NCBI RefSeq assembly: GCF_014204985.1
Contig: NZ_JACHMP010000001.1
Coordinates: forward strand, 5,766,001-5,830,000
DNA: 64,000 bases
Direction: 5' to 3'
From: Streptosporangium becharense
GTDB taxonomy: Bacteria; Actinomycetota; Actinomycetes; Streptosporangiales; Streptosporangiaceae
Below the pieces are notes generated by a model. That model was not told the origin of the DNA, did no database searches, and worked only from the letters and a program-made list of their open reading frames with translations. Below, in pieces: positions 58,102-64,000 of this stretch; position 1 is the stretch's first letter, and the number at the start of each line of letters is the position of its first letter. A program made the position numbers and the translations under genes.

Positions 58102-58323
58102 TACTACGAGGACGGACAGGCGTGGGGCGAGCAGGAGACCTGCGGGGTGCCGATGGCCGTGGCACTGTTCACCGCTCAGGACATCGCGCCGCGCCGGGAT
58201 GAAGAGAAGGTCAACAGCGTCGTGCGCTGGTCCGACTTCCATCGCGGCGGCCATTTCGCCGCGATGGAAGCCCCTGATCTGCTGCTTGATGACGTCCGGG
58301 ACTTCTTCGCCGCCTACAGATGA
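58102..58323 (+). pseudogene. C-terminal fragment of an epoxide hydrolase
   Basis: The frame without its own start reads YYEDGQAWGEQETCGVPMAV, then ALFTAQDIAPRRDEEKVNSVV, SDFHRGGHFAAMEAPDLLLDD and VRDFFAAYR before TGA. This is the end of the alpha/beta hydrolase fold of epoxide hydrolases, with the catalytic histidine in GGHFAAMEAP. About 300 N-terminal residues are absent, replaced by the transposase remnant. Confidence 0.75.
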
Positions 58324-58419
58324 CCTACGGGTGACCCACGTGCGGAAGGGGACGGGCGGCGTGCGGGCACCGCGGGCACATCACGCGCTTGGATCGCATC
58401 GAGGACACGGCCCGGAACG

Positions 58420-59490
58420 CTACGCGTCGCCGACAGGCACGAGCAGGCCGAAGATCCGCACCGCGACCCTCCCGTCGGGCAGCGGTGCCCGGCTGTCCGC
58501 GACCACCGCCTCGCCACCGGGCCACTGCTCGTTGTCCAGCAGCACCTCGTTGATCTGCAGCCGGCCGTCGTGGTATGCGATGAACACGCGTAGCCCGTGC
58601 ACCTTCCGCGTGAGCGGCTCGGCGCGCAGCGCCTCCAGCAGCCGGTCGAGCAGGGGCCCGGCATATGGCACCGACCGGTCGGTGAACAGGTTGATCTGGG
58701 GGCCCAGCACCAGTTCGAACGCGCCGCCCGGGTGGTCGTAACGCTCCCTCTCGACCTGGTCGGGGGCGGCGCCGGGACGCAGGAGGCCGTCGACGATCGG
58801 GTGCAGCGCGCCGAGCCTGAACTTGCCCACCGCCTCGCCGATCGCGTCGCGCCAGGTGGTGCCGTCCCCGACGAAGCTCTCCACCAGCCATGGCCTGGCC
58901 AGCGCCGGGTGCGACACGGTGAAGTCGACCTGAACCAGCACCACGCCGGCCGGGGCGGGGTGGACGAACAGCTGCGCGCCGATCTTCGTCTCGCCGTCGA
59001 GCGACACGCCGTGCTCGCGAAGGAATGCCTCGAACACGGCTCGCGGCGATGGTACGCCGCCGTCGCCTTGCTCGACCGGTTCCAGGTCTTCGACCAGCAT
59101 GGGCTCACCGAGCATCAGGTCCGACAGCTCCGACCCGGTGTGCAGCGCGTGGTTGATCGCCCTGAACTCGCTGCTGCGCACCGCGATCCGCTCGACCTCG
59201 CCACGGTCGGCCCGCTGCGCGCGGCCCGACGCCGCCACGAACACCGGTTCGGCCGACAGGCTCACCCGCCCGCCGGGGGTCACCAGCCCGTCCGGGTAGG
59301 AGACGTCCGGCAGCAACCGCCGCGTGTACGCCATCGGCAGGAAGAGCAGCAGCCGCTCGGCCAGCCACGGCTCGACGCCGGCCCCGGTCAGCCGCTCCCA
59401 CACCTCCTCGTCGCCCGGGGGCTCCTCACCGGCGCAGAACGCGGCGATCCCCACCTCGACGGCGGCGTCGAACCTCATTGATTCGATCAT
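58420..59490 (-). CDS. Protein of unknown function (356 aa)
   Basis: The protein has no membrane segment or signal peptide. Conspicuous parts are LAERLLLFLPMAYTRRLLPDV near residue 45, HALHTGSELSDLMLGEP and a C-terminal WPGGEAVVADSRAPLPDGRVAVRIFGLLVP. The C-terminal half resembles proteins annotated as DUF6348 in actinomycetes; I am not sure of that. TAGGGT lies 6 nt before the ATG at 59490 on the minus strand, suggesting a leaderless mRNA. It may be an immunity- or effector-like protein, but nothing proves it. Confidence 0.65.
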   Translation of the reverse strand: MIESMRFDAAVEVGIAAFCAGEEPPGDEEVWERLTGAGVEPWLAERLLLFLPMAYTRRLLPDVSYPDGLVTPGGRVSLSAEPVFVAASGRAQRADRGEVERIAVRSSEFRAINHALHTGSELSDLMLGEPMLVEDLEPVEQGDGGVPSPRAVFEAFLREHGVSLDGETKIGAQLFVHPAPAGVVLVQVDFTVSHPALARPWLVESFVGDGTTWRDAIGEAVGKFRLGALHPIVDGLLRPGAAPDQVERERYDHPGGAFELVLGPQINLFTDRSVPYAGPLLDRLLEALRAEPLTRKVHGLRVFIAYHDGRLQINEVLLDNEQWPGGEAVVADSRAPLPDGRVAVRIFGLLVPVGDA

Positions 59491-59680
59491 GGCGCAACCC
59501 TATCCACGGCAGTCCTTCGAGCGGACGAGATGGGACAAACCGAGCGACGCCCGACGCGTCCGCGCTATGCGGCGCTGTGCGATCCGCCCGCGTCCCACGA
59601 GCCGCCCGGGACGGGCCGGCCAGAGGAACCGGACATGAGGGTCAAGGGTCGGTGCGAACTGGTTCGCCGGAGCCGGCAGG

Positions 59681-60073
59681 TCAGCCGCGCTCGTAGTCCA
59701 GGTGGAAGGAGTGGTCGCCGTCGTCGTTGACGATCTGGCCCCCGCCCCGGATGCCCGCCAGTTCGCCGGTGCCCGAGTCGGGGAGGATGTCCCAGACCAG
59801 TGAGGATCGGCCGGTGTCCCTGGACGCCGTGTGGTGCAGCACGAAGGTTCCCCTGCGGCCGTGCACGGTGCCGGAGAAGCGCTCGAAGCCCGCGTACGCC
59901 GCGGAGGTCTCGACCGCCGCAACCGCGGTGATGATGTCGGTGGTGCTGGTGCCGACCAGGTCACCGGCGAAGGTCTTGGTGAGGTGCACCCGGGTGAGCG
60001 TTGCACCCTCGGCCTCGTCGTAGGGGTGCGGCTCCCAGCTGTCGATGGTGAAGGTTCCGGTGGCGCGCGGCAT
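59681..60073 (-). CDS. DUF3224 family protein
   Basis: The 130-aa protein reads ATGTFTIDSWEPHPYDEAEG, then VHLTKTFAGDLVGTSTTDIITA and a C-terminal GRGTFVLHHTAS-like strand (RRGTFVLHHTA) with LVWDILPDSGTGELAGIRGGG. This is the DUF3224 beta-barrel pattern, related to allene oxide cyclase-like folds. Function is unknown. The ATG at 60073 follows GAGGAG; an ATG twelve codons upstream lacks a ribosome site. Confidence 0.88.
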   Translation of the reverse strand: MPRATGTFTIDSWEPHPYDEAEGATLTRVHLTKTFAGDLVGTSTTDIITAVAAVETSAAYAGFERFSGTVHGRRGTFVLHHTASRDTGRSSLVWDILPDSGTGELAGIRGGGQIVNDDGDHSFHLDYERG

Positions 60074-60237
60074 GGTTTTTCTCCTCTGGACGTTCCGTTC
60101 CGCTGCCATCCTGGCCTTCGTACCTGTCAGGTGATGTCAGGTACCGGGACGTTTCCGGCCGGGGAACGGCCCGGCCTCACCGACGCCGGCGGGACTCGGG
60201 CCGGTACGCGAACGAACCGGCCGATCCAAGGACGAGG

Positions 60238-61977
60238 TTAGGAGCGCCGCCATTTGTCCATGTTCCAGGTGATGGTCGACTGCGCCGGGTTGGGAACGAC
60301 GTTCTGCAGCGTCTCGTCCCACGCGCTGAGCCCCGGGTGCTGGAACAGCGGGATGGTGGCCAGGTCCTTCCAGAGCTCCTTCTCGATCTCACCGATGATC
60401 GGGTCCTGGGCGGCCAGGTCCACGGTGGAGTTCAGCGTGGCGATGAGCCTGTCGACCTTCTTGCTGGAGTAACAGCCGTTGTTGTTGCCCTTGAAGTCGG
60501 CGGTGCACTTCCTCGGCGAGGTGAAGTTGGAGGCCCAGCCGCTGACCAGGGCCGACCCGTTCCAGGCGAACAGCGCCACGTCGTAGCCGTTGGCCGGCAT
60601 CACGGTGCCGAAGAAGTCCTCCGAGCCCCCGTCGACGACGTTGAAACCGGCCTTGTTGCAGGAGTCGATGATGAGCTGCACCGCGGCGGTGCGGGGCGGG
60701 TTCGGGGTCTGGTAGCCGATCTTGATCTCCAGGCCGATCTTGCCCGCCTTCCGCAGCAGGGCCCTGGCACCCTCGATGTCCTGCTCGCCGTAGACGCCGG
60801 AGCCGCCGCTGGCCGCCACGACGGCCGAGTGGTTGGCCTGGAACGGGGCCACGGTGCGGATCTCCAACGGCCCGGACAGCGGGGCGACGGGCCTGATCAG
60901 GTCGTCGACGATCCGCTGCCGGGGCACGCACTTGGCGAACGCCCTGCGCAGGGTCCTGTCCCGGAAGGGGCTGGAGTAGAGGTTGAAGTCGAGGTGTTCG
61001 TAGGTGTACTTGTCGGACACGCTGACCTGCACCCCGTCGAGGGAGCGCAGCTGCTTCAGCACCTCCGGGCCGGGCTGCGGCTCGACGATCTGAACCTCGC
61101 GGTTCTGCAGCGCCTGAGCCTGTTCGTCGAGGGTGATGAAGCGCTCGACGATCGTCGGGGTCGCGGGCGGGGTGCCCCACCACCTGTCGTTGGCGACGAG
61201 GGTCAGCGAGTGCCCGGCGTCCAGCTTGGAGAGCTTGTACGGGCCGGAGGAGGGGATCAGCTCGGCCGCCGGGAGCCTGCCCTCGGAGACCCAGCCGTTG
61301 TTGAAGAACGCGATGCCCCTGGCGATCCTCTTCTCGTCGGAGTCCTTGACCGCCGCGATGAACTCCTCCTCCGACAGGCCGTCCTGCCTGGCGACCACGT
61401 GGGCGGGGAGCAGCTCGGTCGCGGCCGGGCCGCCGGCCGCCCAGTCCGCGAACGGCTCGTCGTAGACGAGGGTGAACCTCTTGCCGCCCCTCTCGCAGTC
61501 GGGGGTCCGGGTGTGCTCGACGCCGTTGGTGTCGGCCGCGGAGAAACCTCTGACCTTGCCGGAGCGGAAGGCCCACCACAGCATGACGTCGTCGCAGTCG
61601 ATCGGGGTGCCGTCCGACCACACCGCCTTGTCGTTGATCCGGTACTCGACGGTCAGCGGATCATCGGAGATCTTGGCATAGGTGCCGAAGTCTCTGTCGG
61701 GGGTGATCGCACCCTTGTCGCCGTAGAACCAGAAGCCCGTCAGCACCCGTTGGAGCGGAGCGGCGTTACGGGTGGCGTTCTCCGCGGTGGTGTTGTTGTT
61801 GTAGGACTGGAACTCCTGCTCGTAGGCGTAGACGATCGTCTGAGCCGGGATCGAGGTCGCCCCGGGGCTGGAGCCGGCAGGGGAGCCCACCGGCTCGGTG
61901 TTCGCGCAGGCGCCCAGCAGGAGCAGCCCCGTCATCGCCGCCGCCAACGATCTGCCCGATGTTCTCGCGAGGGACAC
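60238..61977 (-). CDS. ABC transporter substrate-binding lipoprotein, family 5
   Basis: The 579-aa protein belongs to the peptide/nickel/oligopeptide-binding family (DppA/OppA type). The signal sequence has lipobox LGAC (Cys24), so the protein is a surface lipoprotein. The mature part has DPLTVEYRINDKAVWSDGTPI, a family hallmark, and a typical C-terminus. No permease or ATPase genes are present in the window, so it is an orphan, or its partners lie elsewhere. The GTG at 61977 follows AAGGAG. Confidence 0.92.
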   Translation of the reverse strand: MSLARTSGRSLAAAMTGLLLLGACANTEPVGSPAGSSPGATSIPAQTIVYAYEQEFQSYNNNTTAENATRNAAPLQRVLTGFWFYGDKGAITPDRDFGTYAKISDDPLTVEYRINDKAVWSDGTPIDCDDVMLWWAFRSGKVRGFSAADTNGVEHTRTPDCERGGKRFTLVYDEPFADWAAGGPAATELLPAHVVARQDGLSEEEFIAAVKDSDEKRIARGIAFFNNGWVSEGRLPAAELIPSSGPYKLSKLDAGHSLTLVANDRWWGTPPATPTIVERFITLDEQAQALQNREVQIVEPQPGPEVLKQLRSLDGVQVSVSDKYTYEHLDFNLYSSPFRDRTLRRAFAKCVPRQRIVDDLIRPVAPLSGPLEIRTVAPFQANHSAVVAASGGSGVYGEQDIEGARALLRKAGKIGLEIKIGYQTPNPPRTAAVQLIIDSCNKAGFNVVDGGSEDFFGTVMPANGYDVALFAWNGSALVSGWASNFTSPRKCTADFKGNNNGCYSSKKVDRLIATLNSTVDLAAQDPIIGEIEKELWKDLATIPLFQHPGLSAWDETLQNVVPNPAQSTITWNMDKWRRS

Positions 61978-62107
61978 GGCGACACTCCTTCGGCTCTCCG
62001 GTCTTCGGCATCCGCCGGTGCCGGTCGAGCGCGGCCGGGCACCGCGTCTCCACCATGGGCGAGCGGACGACCGGGGTGTCGCAGACCTGAGGTCGGCACC
62101 GCGCAAA

Positions 62108-62136
62108 ACTGTAACAAGCAGGTCGATTGCCATGAA
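62108..62136 (-). promoter_or_regulatory. Candidate promoter of the binding-protein gene
   Basis: On the minus strand TTCATG (62136-62131), a 17-nt spacer and TACAGT (62113-62108) form a plausible promoter about 130 nt before the GTG. The surrounding 62100-62150 is AT-rich. Confidence 0.4.
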
Positions 62137-62270
62137 ACTTCGCAACGTACGGACGCCGGAAGCGTGACGGCGCGAACACTGGACCAGGTTCGACGGTTGG
62201 CCTGATCCTTGCGCAGCTTGGCGCACGGGCCACTCGTGCGGCGGGGCGTCCGCCCTCGATGATGAGGCGC

Positions 62271-63554
62271 ATGACAACGCCTCCTCGGACACGCGAACGC
62301 GGACTGCACCGCGCCTGGATCGTGGCGGGAGTCGCGTTCGTGGCCATCCTCGGCGCCGCCGGCTTCCGGGCGACGCCCGGCGTGCTGATCACTCCGCTGC
62401 AGGAGGAGTTCGGCTGGTCTCGGGGCACGATCTCTCTCGCCGTATCCGTCAACCTCATGCTCTACGGGCTGACCGCACCCTTCGCCGCCGCCCTCATGGA
62501 CCGCTTCGGCATGCGCAGGGTGGTGACGTACGCGCTGCTGCTGGTCGCCGCAGGCAGCGGGTTCACCATCCTGATGAACGCCCCCTGGCAGCTTGTGCTG
62601 TGCTGGGGCGTCCTGGTGGGCCTCGGGACCGGGTCGATGGCCCTGGTCCTCGCGGCGACCCTCACCGAACGGTGGTTCGTCCGCCACCGCGGCCTGGTCA
62701 CCGGTGTGCTCACCGCGGGCGGCGCCACCGGGCAACTGGTCTTCCTACCCGTCCTCGCCCACCTGGCCGCCGGCCACGGTTGGCGCTGGGCCGCCGTCAC
62801 GGTGGCGGTGGCCGCCCTCGCCGTGGTCCCGCTCGTCTGGTTCCTGCTGCGCGACCACCCCGCGGAGGTGGGCACCACGGCCCTGGGCGCCGACCCCGCC
62901 GCACCCCCGCCCGTCCGGTCCGCCGCCCCGACCGGCGCCGGTGAGGCCGCGTTCCGGGCCCTCGGCGTACTGCGGAGCGCCGCGCGGACCCGCCCCTTCT
63001 GGCTGCTCGCCGGAGGGTTCGCGATCTGCGGGATGAGCACCAACGGCCTGGTTGGCACCCACTTCATCCCCGCCGCCCACGACCACGGCATGCCGGAGCC
63101 GACTGCGGCCGGACTGCTCGCGCTCGTCGGGATCTTCGACGTCGCCGGAACCGTCGTGTCCGGCTGGCTGAGCGACAGAGTCGACTCGCGCATCCTGCTC
63201 GGCGCCTACTACGGGCTGCGTGGCCTGTCACTGCTGGTGCTGCCCGGCCTGTTCACGGCCACCGCCGAGCCCAGCATGCTCGTGTTCATCATCTTCTACG
63301 GCCTCGACTGGGTGGCCACGGTCCCGCCCACGGTGGCCCTGTGTCGTCAGATCTACGGCCCGGACGGGGCCGTGGTGTTCGGCTGGGTCTTCGCCTCCCA
63401 CCAGGTCGGAGCCGCGATCGCCGCGGTCGGCGCCGGACTCACCCGCGACCACCTCGGCACCTACGACCTCGCCTGGTACACCGCGGCCGTCCTCTGCTTC
63501 GCCGCCGCCCTCATGTCGGTGGCCATCGCGAGGAAGGCATCCTTGAAGGCGTGA
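62271..63554 (+). CDS. MFS transporter, oxalate/monocarboxylate type
   Basis: The 427-aa protein has twelve hydrophobic segments. FGWSRGTISLAVSVNLMLYGLTAPFAAALMDRFGMRRV (in parts) is typical of the OFA/monocarboxylate porter branch. The substrate is unknown. ATG codons at 62259, 62262 and 62271 compete; I chose 62271 for its N-terminus, though the ribosome site GAGG is close. The stop overlaps the GTG of the next gene (GTGA), so the two are coupled. Confidence 0.88.
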   Translation: MTTPPRTRERGLHRAWIVAGVAFVAILGAAGFRATPGVLITPLQEEFGWSRGTISLAVSVNLMLYGLTAPFAAALMDRFGMRRVVTYALLLVAAGSGFTILMNAPWQLVLCWGVLVGLGTGSMALVLAATLTERWFVRHRGLVTGVLTAGGATGQLVFLPVLAHLAAGHGWRWAAVTVAVAALAVVPLVWFLLRDHPAEVGTTALGADPAAPPPVRSAAPTGAGEAAFRALGVLRSAARTRPFWLLAGGFAICGMSTNGLVGTHFIPAAHDHGMPEPTAAGLLALVGIFDVAGTVVSGWLSDRVDSRILLGAYYGLRGLSLLVLPGLFTATAEPSMLVFIIFYGLDWVATVPPTVALCRQIYGPDGAVVFGWVFASHQVGAAIAAVGAGLTRDHLGTYDLAWYTAAVLCFAAALMSVAIARKASLKA

Positions 63555-64000
63555 CAGAGCAAGTGACAGGGCGACAGGACGGGCACGCCACAGGCCCGGC
63601 GGGAGAGCAGGCCGGCACGCGGCACGGAGCGGACGATCCGCCGCGCGAGGACAGGATGGTGCTCCCGCTCGTGGTGCGGATCGAACGCGCCTCCCCGCCC
63701 GGGCGTTCCGACGCCCTGGAGGCGGCGGCGCTCGCCGTGCTGACGCTGCTCGGCGATCCCCGGGCGCGCGACGGCGGAGAGTGGGCCGAGCCGGTCCGGG
63801 CCTGGGACACCAGCAGGTTCAGGAAGGTCGTCCGGCGGGCACGCGGGTCCGAGTGGCGCCGGGTCCTCGATCTGCCGGGCGTCACCGTCGTCTCCGGCAC
63901 CGCCGAGGTCCGCGTCCACCCGCCGATCCCGCTCGACGGCTGGCCCAAGGACCTGTCCCGGCTCCAGGTCTCCGGCACCGAGCTGACCGACGCCGCCGAG
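63551..64000 (+). CDS. Peptidyl-tRNA hydrolase-like protein, cut by the window end
   Basis: The frame opens with GTG overlapping the MFS stop (GTGA) and stays open to the last base, so the 3' end lies outside. After a disordered N-terminus it reads MVLPLVVRIERASPPGRSDALEAAALAVL (in part), RFRKVVRRARGSEWRRVLDLPG, TVVSGTAEVRVHPP and WPKDLSRLQVSGTEL. I know this pattern from actinobacterial proteins annotated as PTH2-type peptidyl-tRNA hydrolases. The true start may be the GTG at 63551 or a later codon such as the ATG near 63656. Confidence 0.7.
   Translation, partial: MTEQVTGRQDGHATGPAGEQAGTRHGADDPPREDRMVLPLVVRIERASPPGRSDALEAAALAVLTLLGDPRARDGGEWAEPVRAWDTSRFRKVVRRARGSEWRRVLDLPGVTVVSGTAEVRVHPPIPLDGWPKDLSRLQVSGTELTDAAE

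Overview
The window comes from the chromosome of a high-GC actinomycete. Third codon positions are almost all G or C, GTG starts are common, and twelve genes have a TANNNT box 6-8 nt before the start codon, the pattern of leaderless actinobacterial mRNAs. The gene order folC, ndk, mreBCD, mrdA, rodA, rne, rplU, rpmA, obg, proBA, nadD, rsfS matches filamentous, spore-forming actinomycetes. My best guess is Streptosporangiaceae or a close relative. This is inference from gene order, not from a marker gene.

Left part (1-30.4 kb): a conserved core. It holds folate polyglutamylation (folC), a DUF4233 membrane protein, an MFS-like membrane protein, ndk, the cell-wall elongation cluster mreB-mreC-mreD-mrdA-rodA, a small unknown gene, an HTH/TPR regulator coupled to an APH-fold phosphotransferase, a radical SAM/DUF2344 pair, RNase E/G, ribosomal proteins L21 and L27, Obg, proB and proA, a membrane Ser/Thr kinase, an M48 peptidase facing away from nadD, then rsfS and a histidine phosphatase. 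Short degenerate tandem arrays sit directly behind the stop codons of folC, mreD and the kinase gene.

Middle part (30.4-54.2 kb): more variable. It is punctuated by three identical copies of tRNA-Ala(GGC) at 30492, 43724 and 54124. The first two carry nearly the same long terminator hairpin. Behind copy 1 lie a decayed transposase, an Imm10-type immunity protein, a DUF6461-like protein, a 95-aa unknown and a 394-aa unknown. Then come a two-component system with a divergent secreted protein, DUF523, two small membrane proteins behind a 9-codon leader ORF, a SRPBCC protein, an MFS exporter, an AlaX-like tRNA editing protein and a second MFS exporter behind a perfect 18-bp palindrome. Behind copy 2 are a divergent ABC-F/TetR pair with an operator palindrome, a broken methyltransferase, a small secreted protein, a lipid kinase, a lipoprotein serpin, a flavin-dependent oxidoreductase and a solitary asparagine-synthase-like enzyme.

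Right part (54.2-64 kb): starts as a decayed island. It has the C-terminal end of a large serine recombinase beside tRNA copy 3, an MFS tail, an intact ABC-2 transporter facing its TetR regulator across twin operators, an IS5-type transposase remnant and the tail of an epoxide hydrolase. After that come an unknown protein, a DUF3224 protein, an orphan peptide-binding lipoprotein, an MFS permease and the start of a peptidyl-tRNA-hydrolase-like gene that runs off the window.

I see no CRISPR array, rRNA gene, phage structural block or complete insertion sequence. The most unusual signals are the triple tRNA-Ala with an alanyl-tRNA editing gene between copies, the leaderless 9-codon ORF coupled to a membrane protein gene, the stop-codon-anchored repeat arrays, and a palindrome in a codon-atypical island inside the gene upstream of rne.
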